64,000 bases of DNA from Clostridiales bacterium (GCA_020063565.1 JAICDB010000006.1:1-64000); one strand, 5' to 3'. Numbered from the stretch's first letter, positions 7,744 through 16,125 are shown. Made by a program: numbers and translations. Notes: generated by a model from the sequence alone, not told the origin.

Positions 7744-8991
7744 CTATCCACGTACTTGGCCATTTCCATATACGCAGTATTTATATGAGGTGAGTTCAGG
7801 TAATCCCATTGGACCTCGTGCATGCAGTTTCTGTGTGCTTATACCGATTTCCGCACCAAAACCATATTCAAAGCCATCGGTAAAACGGGTAGATGCATTA
7901 TGGTTTACAGCAGCAGCATCTACTGCTTTTATAAAACGCTGAGCAATTTCATTATTATCAGTTACAATAGCTTCTGTATGCTTGGTACCATATTTAGCTA
8001 TATGCTTTATTGCCTCTTCTACCGATTTTACAATTCTTACAGCCATTATCAAATCAAGGTATTCCTCTGCCCAATCTCCTTCACTAGCTTCCTTCAATGT
8101 TGGAACTATTTTTCTGGCTTCCTCACAGCCTCTGAGCTCTACACCAGCATCCTGTAGAGATTCTGCCAGCCTGGAAAGATAAGATTTTGCCCATTCTTCA
8201 TGCACTAAAAGAGTTTCAGCGGCATTACATACTGCCGGACGGTTTGTTTTTGAATTTACAACTATCTTTTCTGCCATATCAGGATCCGCATCTTTATCAA
8301 CATAAACATGGCAGTTACCTACACCTGTTTCCAATACAGGTACTGTGGAATTTTCAACAACAGTCCTTATTAAACTGGCTCCGCCCCTTGGAATTAACAC
8401 ATCTAAATATTTGTCCATTTTCAACATTTCTTCTGCTGAACTTCTAGCAGTGTTTTCAATCAATTGAACAGCATCTACCGGTATATTTGTCTCAGCCAAA
8501 GCTTCATGGATAATTTTTACTATCGCTTTGTTAGAGTTGATTGCCGAAGAACCTCCCCTTAATACTATGGCGTTTCCCGTTTTTAAAGCCAATGCAGTTG
8601 AATCAACTGTAACATTGGGACGAGCTTCATAAATCATTCCTATAACACCCAGGGGTACTCTGACTTTTTCAATAATTAAACCGTTAGGTCTTTTCCAGCG
8701 GTTAATGACTTCACCAACAGGATCTTCTAATTCTACTATTTCACGTACTCCTTCAGCCATGGCAGTAATTCTTTTTTCAGTTAGAGTTAACCTATCAATT
8801 AAAGCTTGTGAAAGGCCAACTTCACGACCACGCTCTAAGTCCTTTTCATTGTACTCTAAAATTTCTGCCATTCTTTGTTCCAGCACATCTGCTATTTTTA
8901 ATAAAGCAGTGTTTTTTTCATCAGTAGTGGCAATAGCAAGAGAGGATATAGCCTTTTGTGCTTTTTGAGCCTTTTCTACTACTTCACGCAT
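7744..8991 (-). CDS. proA: Glutamate-5-semialdehyde dehydrogenase (gamma-glutamyl phosphate reductase)
   Basis: ProA reduces gamma-glutamyl phosphate to glutamate semialdehyde. The 415-residue length is typical. The catalytic cysteine lies in SKTNRPAVCNAAET and the NADP-binding region includes PLGVIGMIYEARPNVT. Its ATG overlaps the end of proB by 8 bases, which suggests translational coupling in the ProB-ProA complex. Confidence 0.96.
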   Translation of the reverse strand: MREVVEKAQKAQKAISSLAIATTDEKNTALLKIADVLEQRMAEILEYNEKDLERGREVGLSQALIDRLTLTEKRITAMAEGVREIVELEDPVGEVINRWKRPNGLIIEKVRVPLGVIGMIYEARPNVTVDSTALALKTGNAIVLRGGSSAINSNKAIVKIIHEALAETNIPVDAVQLIENTARSSAEEMLKMDKYLDVLIPRGGASLIRTVVENSTVPVLETGVGNCHVYVDKDADPDMAEKIVVNSKTNRPAVCNAAETLLVHEEWAKSYLSRLAESLQDAGVELRGCEEARKIVPTLKEASEGDWAEEYLDLIMAVRIVKSVEEAIKHIAKYGTKHTEAIVTDNNEIAQRFIKAVDAAAVNHNASTRFTDGFEYGFGAEIGISTQKLHARGPMGLPELTSYKYCVYGNGQVRG

Positions 8992-10126
8992 TTAGTTCCC
9001 TCCTCTTTTCTAATTGTAAATTTCCCATCCAATTATCCCTGTGAATTGCTTCCACCTTGCCAGTTGATTTTAACCTGTAGATATCCGATGACGACATACC
9101 TTTAAATACTTTCAAATCCTCACAATCATAATTGGTTATTCCTTTTCCAATGTAATTGCCATCTTTATCTAATACCTCTACAACATCTCCAGCAAAGAAG
9201 TCACCTTTAACTTCAATGATTCCTGATGGTAATAAACTTTTTCCTCTTTTTTCTAAAGCTTCTACCGCGCCATCATCTATATAAATAGTTCCCTTAACAC
9301 CAGAGTGAAAGGCAACCCACTGTAGCCTTGTTTTTAAATTAGTCTTACAAGACTTAAAATAGGTGCCCTTTGCAGTTCCGTCCAATGCTTTTACCAGTAC
9401 TCCTTGTTCTTTAGAACTACAAATAAAGACTGGAACACCTGCCATAACGGCAATTTTAGCAGCTTTAATTTTGGATTGCATTCCACCTGTACCAACGGAG
9501 CTGCCTACACTCCCGGCGCTTTCCTCTATCTCAGGAGTTATTTTTTCAACTAATTCAATTCTTTTTGCATTGGGATCTTTGCGTGGATCAGCAGTATAAA
9601 GACCATCCGTATCTGTAAGCATGATTAATAAATCAGCGTGGACTAAACCTGCCACCTGTGCAGACAATGTGTCATTATCACCAAACTGCAGTTCTTCAAT
9701 TGATATGGTATCGTTTTCGTTGATTATCGGTACAGCGTCTCTTTTTAATAACACTTCTAAAGCATTATAAGCATTTTGATAGCGTCTCTTATCTGCAAAA
9801 TCACTTCTTGTCAAAAGTATTTGAGCTCCAATATAACCAAATTGCAGCAAATGTTTTGTATATTCTTCCATCAATAGTCCTTGACCAACTGCTGCAGCAG
9901 CCTGCTTGGCTGCAACAGTTTTCGGACGCTCTGTATATCCTAGCCTTTGAAAACCTGCTGCAATTGAACCAGAAGTAACAATTATCACTCCATGTCCTTC
10001 ATCTTTTAATTTTGCCACCTCTGATACATGCTTTTTTATTTTATGAGAGGAGATTCCGCCTTTTAAATCTGTAACTGAACTACTACCTATCTTAACAACT
10101 ACCAGCTTTTTCTTATTATTAGACAT
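8984..10126 (-). CDS. proB: Glutamate 5-kinase
   Basis: ProB phosphorylates glutamate at the gamma-carboxyl, the first and proline-inhibited step of proline synthesis. The 380-residue product has an amino-acid kinase domain (VVVKIGSSSVT at the start, NENDTIS and LLTDTDGLYTADPR) and a C-terminal PUA domain (about 275-370). The ATG at 10126 with GGGGTGA upstream gives the normal start MSNNKKKLVVVKIG; a frame 19 codons longer runs into the leader terminator. It is the first gene of the operon and is preceded by a T-box. Confidence 0.95.
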   Translation of the reverse strand: MSNNKKKLVVVKIGSSSVTDLKGGISSHKIKKHVSEVAKLKDEGHGVIIVTSGSIAAGFQRLGYTERPKTVAAKQAAAAVGQGLLMEEYTKHLLQFGYIGAQILLTRSDFADKRRYQNAYNALEVLLKRDAVPIINENDTISIEELQFGDNDTLSAQVAGLVHADLLIMLTDTDGLYTADPRKDPNAKRIELVEKITPEIEESAGSVGSSVGTGGMQSKIKAAKIAVMAGVPVFICSSKEQGVLVKALDGTAKGTYFKSCKTNLKTRLQWVAFHSGVKGTIYIDDGAVEALEKRGKSLLPSGIIEVKGDFFAGDVVEVLDKDGNYIGKGITNYDCEDLKVFKGMSSSDIYRLKSTGKVEAIHRDNWMGNLQLEKRRELNA

Positions 10127-10157
10127 TTTAACTTCACCCCATAGCAAGCTGATACTA

Positions 10158-10405
10158 ATAAAAAATAAAAAACAGCCACTCACATCCCTAAGGACGAAAT
10201 GGCTGCTTCCCGCGGTACCACCTTAGTTGATAGAAAATAAATTCTATCCACTCTAATCCCTCGATAACGGAAAGGGTTCCGGCCAATTCCTCATTGGCAC
10301 TCACGGGTGGGTTCAAACGGCATCACGGTAAGGTCTTTCAGCCCGTGGACCCTACTCTCTGTAACGCTAAGCTCGTTTTACTAGTCCCAGTCATTGAATT
10401 AACTA
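10158..10405 (-). promoter_or_regulatory. T-box leader of proBAC
   Basis: The minus strand carries the T-box sequence AAGGTGGTACCGCGG (10210-10224). It is followed by a terminator whose arms are CAGCC and GGCTG with a T-run (10158-10207) and preceded by a long stem I region. T-boxes bind uncharged tRNA and prevent termination. The gene content implies tRNA-Pro; CCN triplets occur in the stem I region but I could not fix the specifier. Confidence 0.9.
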
Positions 10406-10420
10406 TGTTACATTAAACGT

Positions 10421-10449
10421 ATACTAGCATTAAACACAGCAAATGTCAA
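10421..10449 (-). promoter_or_regulatory. Promoter of the proBAC leader
   Basis: TTGACA, 17 bases, TAGTAT on the minus strand, just upstream of the T-box leader. Confidence 0.8.
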
Positions 10450-10552
10450 GATGGCATTTGCTAAAAATGTTTTTTTCTAAAAATTATCTATATTTTTTTT
10501 ACTATTCCTGGTATCCTAATAATTGTAATCTTCAAAAAGGAGGTCAATTAAA

Positions 10553-11179
10553 ATGAAAAAATTTAAAGCTTATATTTTTGATTTAGATGGCACCATACTT
10601 GACTCAACCCCCATTAATATAGAAAGTTTTCTTTATTCATGTCGTGTTCATTTAGGTAAGGAAGTTACACTTAATGAATTCAGGAAACTTTTTGGTCGCC
10701 CTTTGCTGGAACAGATGCAACATTATTCAAAAGAAAAAGCCCAGGATATGGTAGAAACTTATCGTACCTATATGGATAAAATCCACGATGAAAAGGTAAA
10801 ACTTTTTCCCGGCTCAATTGAAGTTTTAAAGATGTTAAAGGAAAACAACATAAAATGTGCCCTGGTAACTTCAAAGGCAAGATCCTTTGCTCAAAGGGCA
10901 TTAAACCTTTTTGATATAGATAAATATTTTGATGTAAAAGTGTTTCATGAAGATTGTACAAATCATAAACCTCATCCCGAACCATATCTGTTAGCTATAG
11001 ATAAAATGGGTTTTCCATCTTATGAAATACTCTCGATAGGTGACAGTCCTTATGATGTTATAGCAAGTAGGGAAGCCGGTTTGAAAACTGCAGTAGTTGA
11101 TTGGAGCGATTTTTCAAAAGAAGATATAGAAAAGGTAAAGCCTGATTATATAATACATGATTTAAAAGAAATTCTCTAA
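10553..11179 (+). CDS. HAD-family phosphatase (phosphoglycolate phosphatase/PpaX-like)
   Basis: The 208-residue product is a subclass I haloacid dehalogenase hydrolase. The nucleophile is Asp10 in FDLDGTILDS, motif II is in CALVTSK, the conserved Lys is in NHKPHPEPY, and motif IV is in SIGDSPYDV. The cap region of about residues 15-85 is helical as in phosphoglycolate phosphatase and pyrophosphatase PpaX. Substrate is not determined. AAAGGAGGT precedes the ATG and a terminator follows, so it is a single-gene unit. Confidence 0.85.
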   Translation: MKKFKAYIFDLDGTILDSTPINIESFLYSCRVHLGKEVTLNEFRKLFGRPLLEQMQHYSKEKAQDMVETYRTYMDKIHDEKVKLFPGSIEVLKMLKENNIKCALVTSKARSFAQRALNLFDIDKYFDVKVFHEDCTNHKPHPEPYLLAIDKMGFPSYEILSIGDSPYDVIASREAGLKTAVVDWSDFSKEDIEKVKPDYIIHDLKEIL

Positions 11180-11188
11180 AATAGACTT

Positions 11189-11214
11189 AAATAGGGCCCT
11201 AAGGCCCTATTTTG
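11189..11214 (+). terminator. Terminator of HAD gene
   Basis: AAATAGGGCC pairs with GGCCCTATTT around CTAA. Confidence 0.85.
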
Positions 11215-11277
11215 CTACATATCTAAATTACAATAGCAGAATTGGCACGAGTTTGGCTAACAGCTTTGTCTATTAGC

Positions 11278-11514
11278 CTAATGCAGTAATCTTTCAAGTT
11301 TATTCTTATCAAATCCGACAACTATCTCATTTCCTACCAGCACTTGCGGAACAGCCATTTGACCTGATTTTTCAAACATCTCGTTTCTAGCCTTTTCATC
11401 TTTCGCAACATCAAATTCTTGATATTCAATACCTTTTTTAGAAAGAAACTCTTTCACCGTTGTACAGTGCGGTCATGTTGGAGTAGTATATACTTTTACC
11501 TTTTCTCCACCCAT
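11278..11514 (-). CDS. Glutaredoxin-like protein with probable selenocysteine (in-frame TGA)
   Basis: From ATG 11514 (AGGAG 8 bases upstream) the frame encodes 78 residues of a small glutaredoxin/NrdH-like protein: VKVYTTPT, then TGA at 11473-11475, then PHCTTVKEFL, the cis-Pro motif MAVPQVLVGNEIVVGFD, and a stop TAG at 11278. The TGA replaces exactly the first cysteine of the CPxC redox motif, giving UPHC. The frame on both sides is otherwise intact, with no other stop. Just after the TGA, CACTG/CGGTG or ACCG/CGGT can form a small hairpin, as expected for a bacterial SECIS. Selenocysteine glutaredoxins are known in anaerobic Clostridia (Alkaliphilus oremlandii). The alternative is a point-mutated pseudogene. 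Confidence 0.75.
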
Positions 11515-11577
11515 GAAAACAACTCCTTTAATAGATTTCAATTTTAGTGTGGCCCCACTATAAACAATCTATTCAAA

Positions 11578-12975
11578 TTATTTTCTCACAAGTGATTTTA
11601 AAATGGTTTTAGAGCTTGACCAAGCTATCTTCATAAAATTGTTATTTCTAGCCAATGACTCTTCTAAAGCATCGACAAGAGTATCCAAATGATTGTATTC
11701 AACTATTAATGGCGGCTCTATTCTGATAACATTGGGATTATTTAGGGTATAAGCAGTTATTATCTTATGCTTATTCATTAATTCTCCCGCTATCATAGCG
11801 CCGATATATTCTTTGGAAAGCTTATCAGATAAGCCACCTGTCAATTTGCTTAGACTTCCTGTATTTTCTTTAAATTCAATACCAATCATTAATCCCTTGC
11901 CACGAACATCCTGTACAATATGGTATTTATTTTTTATTTCAGATAATTTTTCCAGCAAGTAATTTCCTTTTTCTAGTGCTTGACCTGACAGATCATTGTC
12001 AACAAGTTGATTTAAGGCTGCAATCCCCGCTGCACAAGCCCAAGTATTGCCACCAAATGTTGATGTATGTAAAGTACTTGATTCTGCCGTGCCGTAAGCT
12101 TTTTTCCAGTATTCCGACGTTGTTATAAAAGCCCCTATTGGCATGATACTGCCACCCAGTGATTTGGCCAGGCATAAAACATCAGGAACTACATTTTCCC
12201 ATTCACAGGCAAACATTTTACCTGTACGACCAAGGCCTGTCTGGATCTCATCAATTATTAAGAGAGCCCCATATTTTGTACATAATTCCCGCGCCTTTTT
12301 CAAATACCCTTCCGGAGGTACTATAATTCCACCTTCACCCTGAATGGGCTCTACTATAAATGCTGCAACATCTTTACTTTTAAGAGCTTCTTCAAGTAGC
12401 TCCAGATTTCCATAAGGTATTGACTGGCACTGCGGGATGAGGGGCTTAAAGGGCTTCTGGTATTTTGATCTTCCTGTAACAGAAAGTGCACCAAAAGTCT
12501 TGCCATGAAAAGATCCTTCACAGTAAATAAATTTTTCATTTCCTGTTACTGCCCTTGAAAGTTTCAGAGCTCCTTCAACAGCCTCAGCTCCACTGTTTCC
12601 AAAAAAACAGTTATTAAGATTCCCAGGAGTAATTAAACTTAAATTATAAGCTAAACATGCCGCCAGTGAATTAATTGAAGCCTGTAAAATGTTGGGCAAT
12701 TCTTGAACCTTTTTTACCGCCTCAATAATATAATCAGGATTATGTCCAAAATTTAATGCACCGTAACCACCTAAAAAATCCAAATATTTATTGCCATTTT
12801 CATCCCAGACTTCAACGCCCTTAGCTTTTATAAATTTTTTGTCAAAATTTAACATAGATAGTAAGTTAGCCAAAGCAGGGTTCATAAATTCTTTATAATA
12901 ACTTTTAACTGTTTTACCATTCAGATTTAAAGCCTCATCTACATCTAATAATTTTTTTTCAGTTAACTCAGCCAT
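11578..12975 (-). CDS. patA: Putrescine aminotransferase-type class III aminotransferase
   Basis: The 465-residue PLP enzyme has the class III signature LLIIDEIQTGLGRTGKMFAC and the cofactor lysine in CLAKSLGGS (near residue 271). The N-terminal region (NLLSMLNFDKKFIKAKG) and length resemble putrescine aminotransferase YgjG/PatA more than acetylornithine aminotransferase. It would transfer the amino group of putrescine to 2-oxoglutarate, which fits agmatinase and spermidine synthase 7 kb away. Ornithine or another diamine as substrate remains possible. The ATG at 12975 is chosen because AGGAGG lies 10 bases upstream; the frame is open 28 codons further. Confidence 0.8.
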   Translation of the reverse strand: MAELTEKKLLDVDEALNLNGKTVKSYYKEFMNPALANLLSMLNFDKKFIKAKGVEVWDENGNKYLDFLGGYGALNFGHNPDYIIEAVKKVQELPNILQASINSLAACLAYNLSLITPGNLNNCFFGNSGAEAVEGALKLSRAVTGNEKFIYCEGSFHGKTFGALSVTGRSKYQKPFKPLIPQCQSIPYGNLELLEEALKSKDVAAFIVEPIQGEGGIIVPPEGYLKKARELCTKYGALLIIDEIQTGLGRTGKMFACEWENVVPDVLCLAKSLGGSIMPIGAFITTSEYWKKAYGTAESSTLHTSTFGGNTWACAAGIAALNQLVDNDLSGQALEKGNYLLEKLSEIKNKYHIVQDVRGKGLMIGIEFKENTGSLSKLTGGLSDKLSKEYIGAMIAGELMNKHKIITAYTLNNPNVIRIEPPLIVEYNHLDTLVDALEESLARNNNFMKIAWSSSKTILKSLVRK

Positions 12976-13081
12976 TTTTACAAAACCTCCTAAATCTAAA
13001 AGTATCCATAATTTCACTTTTTTAACCATTTTAGGTGATTTTTTTAAATCATTATACACTAAATGTTGGTCAAAATATATA

Positions 13082-13095
13082 TGTGAGCGCTCACA
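13082..13095. promoter_or_regulatory. 14-bp perfect palindrome, operator-like
   Basis: TGTGAGCGCTCACA lies between patA and the divergent DUF1657 gene. It is identical to the core of the symmetric lac operator recognised by LacI-type repressors (established knowledge). No LacI-family gene is in the window, so the binding protein is unknown. Confidence 0.5.
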
Positions 13096-13120
13096 AAAAA
13101 AATTTAGGAGGTATAAATAA

Positions 13121-13351
13121 ATGACTGTTGGTACAAAAATGCACCAGACTTTAAATAGTATTTCATCCGCTAAAACACAATTAAAAACTTTTGCTTTGGA
13201 AAGTCAGGATCAAAACGCCAAGCAACAATTCAGTAATTTAGCCAATCAACTGGAAAGTATTGAGCAAAGCCTTACTGGCCGTGTAAATTATATCGAACAA
13301 CAAGAGCCTCAATATAAAGTTTACCAGCAGCAGCAACAGCAGCAACAATAA
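13121..13351 (+). CDS. DUF1657 family small protein
   Basis: The 76-residue, mostly helical product starts MTVGTKMHQTLNSISSAKT and contains FALESQDQNAKQQFSNLANQLESI, the pattern I associate with DUF1657. Relatives occur in spore-forming bacteria, often near spoVA and YetF-type genes (family knowledge), and the function is unknown. It ends in a run of glutamines from a CAG/CAA repeat. TTAGGAGGT precedes the ATG. The palindrome 25 bases upstream of the start probably regulates it. Confidence 0.75.
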   Translation: MTVGTKMHQTLNSISSAKTQLKTFALESQDQNAKQQFSNLANQLESIEQSLTGRVNYIEQQEPQYKVYQQQQQQQQ

Positions 13352-13357
13352 CTTAAT

Positions 13358-13382
13358 CGGGAGACATTGTCTCCCGATTTTA
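13358..13382 (+). terminator. Terminator of DUF1657 gene
   Basis: CGGGAGACA pairs with TGTCTCCCG, followed by ATTTTATT. Confidence 0.85.
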
Positions 13383-13468
13383 TTATAATTCCCTTCCTTA
13401 AAAAAACTTGACTTTTATAATTAACTAAGTATTGAAAGGTAATAATAATGTGAAAGGAGGAGATTTTT

Positions 13469-13912
13469 ATGACTTGGTTTTGGACAATAACTTTCATTTT
13501 ATCACTTTTATTTTTGTTACCAGTACCCGGTAGGATAATAAAAAAATATACTAATTTCGGGCTGGTTGGTGGTTTCTTAGTTGGTTTACTTGTTCTATTC
13601 TCTTTAGTTAATATATTTAAAGTCTGGTCTTTTCCAAGATATGATTTTTTAACTATTGCAGGTTTTCCCTTGCTACTTGCTTTAACCTGGCTACCTCTGG
13701 AAATATTTTTCGCCTGGGCTTTTACTCAAGAAGGACAGTGGTCTTTAGCAACGCTTCTTGGTTTGCCAATCATTACTACAATTTATCATTACTACCTACT
13801 CCAAAGGGGTCTCGTAATCTATCATAACTGGAACCTGGCTTATACTCTACTAATGTCTTTAATAATCCACATAGTTTTGCATTTCTATCTTACGTCTCAA
13901 GTTAAGACCTAG
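13469..13912 (+). CDS. Hypothetical membrane protein (four to five TM segments)
   Basis: The 147-residue product is strongly hydrophobic with predicted membrane segments at about 5-25, 33-52, 62-85, 90-110 and 120-142. AAAGGAGG precedes the ATG. I do not recognise the family; it may belong to a small group of Firmicutes membrane proteins of unknown role. It stands alone between two terminators. Confidence 0.65.
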   Translation: MTWFWTITFILSLLFLLPVPGRIIKKYTNFGLVGGFLVGLLVLFSLVNIFKVWSFPRYDFLTIAGFPLLLALTWLPLEIFFAWAFTQEGQWSLATLLGLPIITTIYHYYLLQRGLVIYHNWNLAYTLLMSLIIHIVLHFYLTSQVKT

Positions 13913-13945
13913 TATCGTTACTTTTCATTACAGGACTTCTCAAAA

Positions 13946-13977
13946 AGGTCTCGATTATTAATTCGAGGTCTTTTTTC
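13946..13977 (+). terminator. Terminator of membrane protein gene
   Basis: AGGTCTCGA pairs with TCGAGGTCT (two G-T pairs), followed by TTTTTT. Confidence 0.75.
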
Positions 13978-13994
13978 TTAAAACCTTGACACTG

Positions 13995-14135
13995 CTATTT
14001 CCTCGAAACTATTAAAATAATTGCTACAAAAGCCTCCATCTTTCCTATTGGTTCAGGAAATTCAACTATTTCATAATCTTCTTCTAAAAATGTTGGAACT
14101 TCTACAATTTTATAATTTCTTAAATACTTTACCAT
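13995..14135 (-). CDS. Possible small protein (46 aa), weak
   Basis: An open frame from ATG 14135 encodes 46 residues with an acidic middle (LEEDYEIVEFPEPIGKME) and a hydrophobic end (AFVAIILIV). No clear ribosome site is visible. It could be a real short protein or the remnant of a larger gene. Confidence 0.25.
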   Translation of the reverse strand: MVKYLRNYKIVEVPTFLEEDYEIVEFPEPIGKMEAFVAIILIVSRK

Positions 14136-14364
14136 TTATAGTATTCGTTAGTTAAACTTACAATATAAAAAGTCAGGATATAATTAAATGGCTCATCAAT
14201 ATATTAAATAATTTTCTGTGCTTTGTAGCAGTATTGAATCTTCAGTAAAATATTTTTCATGAAGATCACAGGACAAGCAAAATAATATTTTTTGCTTGTC
14301 AAATATTTATAACTATTCTCATTTATGTTACTATATCTATACATTCTATTTTGGGGGAATTGAT
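14136..14364. other. Intergenic stretch with inverted repeat before tauE
   Basis: The only structure seen is GACAAGCAAAA/TTTTTGCTTGTC at about 14272-14301, upstream of the exporter. It could be an operator or a leader hairpin. Confidence 0.35.
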
Positions 14365-15120
14365 ATGTCTTTTGAAAGCGTACTATTAATACTTGCAACA
14401 GGAATGTTGGCTGGATTTTTTAACACTATGGCGGGCGGAGGTTCTCTATTAACTATGCCTGTTTTAATTTTTTTAGGATTACCTTCTGCTGTGGCAAATG
14501 GCACCAACCGTATCGCACTTCTTATTCAAAATATTGTAGCCGTAGCAAATTTTCGTAATAAAGGATATTTTGATTTAAAATTAGGTTTAATGTTGGGAAT
14601 TCCCGCTTTACTGGGTTCAATAGTGGGAGCTAATATAGCAGTTTCTTTAAATGATGAACTTTTTAATAAAATTTTAGCCATTGTAATGCTTGTGGTTTTA
14701 TTTTTAATTCTCAAAAAGCCGCATAGAAAACTGACTTCTAGTGAAGAAGAAAATGTAACCAGAAAGCAAAAAATAGCTTCTGTTATTACCTTTTTCTTTA
14801 TAGGTATCTACGGAGGTTTTATCCAAGCTGGAGTTGGCTTTATCATCATAGCAGCTTTAACCGTTCTTACCGGAATGTCACTCGTCAAAATTAATAGTGT
14901 CAAAGTTTTTGTAATCCTCATCTATATGATTTCATCTTTAGGAATTTTTGTTTTTAACGGCAAGGTAAACTGGATATTAGGCTTTACCCTCGCTATTGGC
15001 AACTCTTTAGGCGCCTGGATAGGAAGCAATTTTGCCGTCAAAAAAGGCGATAAATTTATTAAAGGCATATTATTTGTTGCTGTAATCGCTATGGCAGCAA
15101 AATTATTAGGATTTTTCTAA
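14365..15120 (+). CDS. TauE/SafE family transporter (sulfite/sulfonate exporter-like)
   Basis: The 251-residue membrane protein has the TauE/SafE features: an N-terminal GMLAGFFNTMAGGGSLLTMP loop and a matching second half with YGGFIQAGVGFIIIAAL, giving about eight membrane segments. Family members move small organic or sulfur anions; the substrate is unknown here. The ATG at 14365 with GGGGGA upstream is preferred to the start 23 codons earlier, which lacks a ribosome site. A remnant of a paralogue's 3' end lies at about 18.1 kb. Confidence 0.88.
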   Translation: MSFESVLLILATGMLAGFFNTMAGGGSLLTMPVLIFLGLPSAVANGTNRIALLIQNIVAVANFRNKGYFDLKLGLMLGIPALLGSIVGANIAVSLNDELFNKILAIVMLVVLFLILKKPHRKLTSSEEENVTRKQKIASVITFFFIGIYGGFIQAGVGFIIIAALTVLTGMSLVKINSVKVFVILIYMISSLGIFVFNGKVNWILGFTLAIGNSLGAWIGSNFAVKKGDKFIKGILFVAVIAMAAKLLGFF

Positions 15121-15131
15121 AAGATAATGAA

Positions 15132-15159
15132 AAAATCCCGGCTGTGAAGCTGGGATTTT
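15132..15159 (+). terminator. Terminator of tauE-type gene
   Basis: AAAATCCCGGCT pairs with AGCTGGGATTTT. Confidence 0.85.
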
Positions 15160-15163
15160 GCTT

Positions 15164-15298
15164 TTAAGACCTCCCTAAAGACACATATGATTCAAATAAT
15201 TCATCCTTTGGATCAACTTCTTCCATTCTACCAATTGCTTCTTTAGGTTTATAAATAACTTTACCCATTACCCTTTTTCCTTTCCTATCTCTACTCAA
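15164..15298 (-). CDS. Hypothetical small protein (44 aa)
   Basis: A TTG start at 15298 with GGAGGTG eight bases upstream opens a frame of 44 residues, MSRDRKGKRVMGKVIYKPKE then AIGRMEEVDPKDELFES. It is basic at the start and acidic later, with no membrane segment. I do not recognise it. An ATG ten codons later is an alternative start. The good ribosome site makes a real gene plausible. Confidence 0.5.
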   Translation of the reverse strand: MSRDRKGKRVMGKVIYKPKEAIGRMEEVDPKDELFESYVSLGRS

Positions 15299-15524
15299 AT
15301 GAAACACCTCCAGAAAAAATTACTTCCATAATTAAATTTGGTTTATTTTAAAAAAATTATACACAACAGGAAATTATAAAAGGCATATGAACCAGGGGGT
15401 TAATTTGTATAAAGTACATTATAAACTATATCCCTACTGCTTTTTCATATAAAACACGTTACAGGAAACGGAAATACTATTTTTGAAAAATGCATAATAG
15501 GATCACAAATCCAATACTTTAAAA
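15299..15524. other. Intergenic stretch, nothing recognised
   Basis: AT-rich sequence without a convincing gene, RNA or repeat. Confidence 0.4.
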
Positions 15525-15559
15525 GATAAAGAAAGCAGGATAAGCGGTAACCTGCTTTC
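15525..15559 (-). terminator. Terminator of the YqgV-type gene
   Basis: GAAAGCAGG pairs with CCTGCTTTC; the minus strand continues with TTTATCTTTT. Confidence 0.8.
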
Positions 15560-15601
15560 TATGTTTTAAAGGACAAATACTATGCTTGACGAAATTTATT
15601 A

Positions 15602-15901
15602 CTAATGCAAAGATTGTTGCACGATTTGAACTTGTTGATTCATATCTAATTTTTTATCCGTTCTATCATCAATTGTAATATTTGTTATAGCACGATTAAC
15701 TCCATTAGCAATTGCTTTTTGATGAATTTCTTTTGCTACTTCCATCAACTGATCAAGATTTCCCTCAATAACAGTCGCTGTAGGGGTAATCTGATACTTC
15801 AAACCTCTTTGCTTAATTAAACGTACAGCATCGCTGACATGTGAACTAAAGCTAGCTGTATTTGTACCAACAGGTACAACACTAATTTCTAGTAGAGGCA
15901 C
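15602..15901 (-). CDS. MTH1187/YqgV family thiamine-binding protein
   Basis: The 99-residue product has the DUF77 (MTH1187/YkoF-like) pattern: MPLLEISVVPVGTNTASFSSHV at the start, YQITPTATVIEGNLDQLMEV in the middle and RAITNITIDDR near the end. Relatives fold like ferredoxins, form tetramers, and bind thiamine or similar ligands, but their cell role is not settled. Ribosome site GGAG lies before the ATG and a terminator follows. It is a single-gene unit. Confidence 0.85.
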   Translation of the reverse strand: MPLLEISVVPVGTNTASFSSHVSDAVRLIKQRGLKYQITPTATVIEGNLDQLMEVAKEIHQKAIANGVNRAITNITIDDRTDKKLDMNQQVQIVQQSLH

Positions 15902-16022
15902 TTATTTTCACTCCTTAATTTAAAATTTATACATGTATAGAGTGTCCACAAATAAAAATTTTATGTAGTAGTTAAGATTATTTAAAAAACATAAAAAGGA
16001 ACTCAGAAATTATTTTCATTTA

Positions 16023-16077
16023 CTCAGCTTTCTTGACAATTGCGATATGATAAGATAAGTTATGTAATAAAGCTGAG
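16023..16077. repeat. Inverted repeat framing the queD promoter
   Basis: CTCAGCTTT (16023-16031) and AAAGCTGAG (16069-16077) are perfect inverted copies on either side of the promoter. Could be a looped operator or chance. Confidence 0.35.
16033..16061 (+). promoter_or_regulatory. Promoter of the que operon
   Basis: TTGACA, 17 bases, TAAGTT, about 60 bases upstream of the preQ1 aptamer. Confidence 0.65.
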
Positions 16078-16125
16078 AGCAATAGGATAATAAGATTTAT
16101 AACATATCGTTTTTGAAAAAAATAA

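Noticed and set aside
11232-11250. Possible third sigma-54 promoter TTGGCACGAGTTTGGCTA on the plus strand
   Set aside because: The -12 part reads TGGC in place of TTGC, and no plus-strand gene lies downstream; it points into the antisense of the glutaredoxin gene.
15360-15530. Short plus-strand frame starting MNQGVNLYKVHYK
   Set aside because: Only 18 codons, no family recognised, and AT-rich surroundings; treated as chance.
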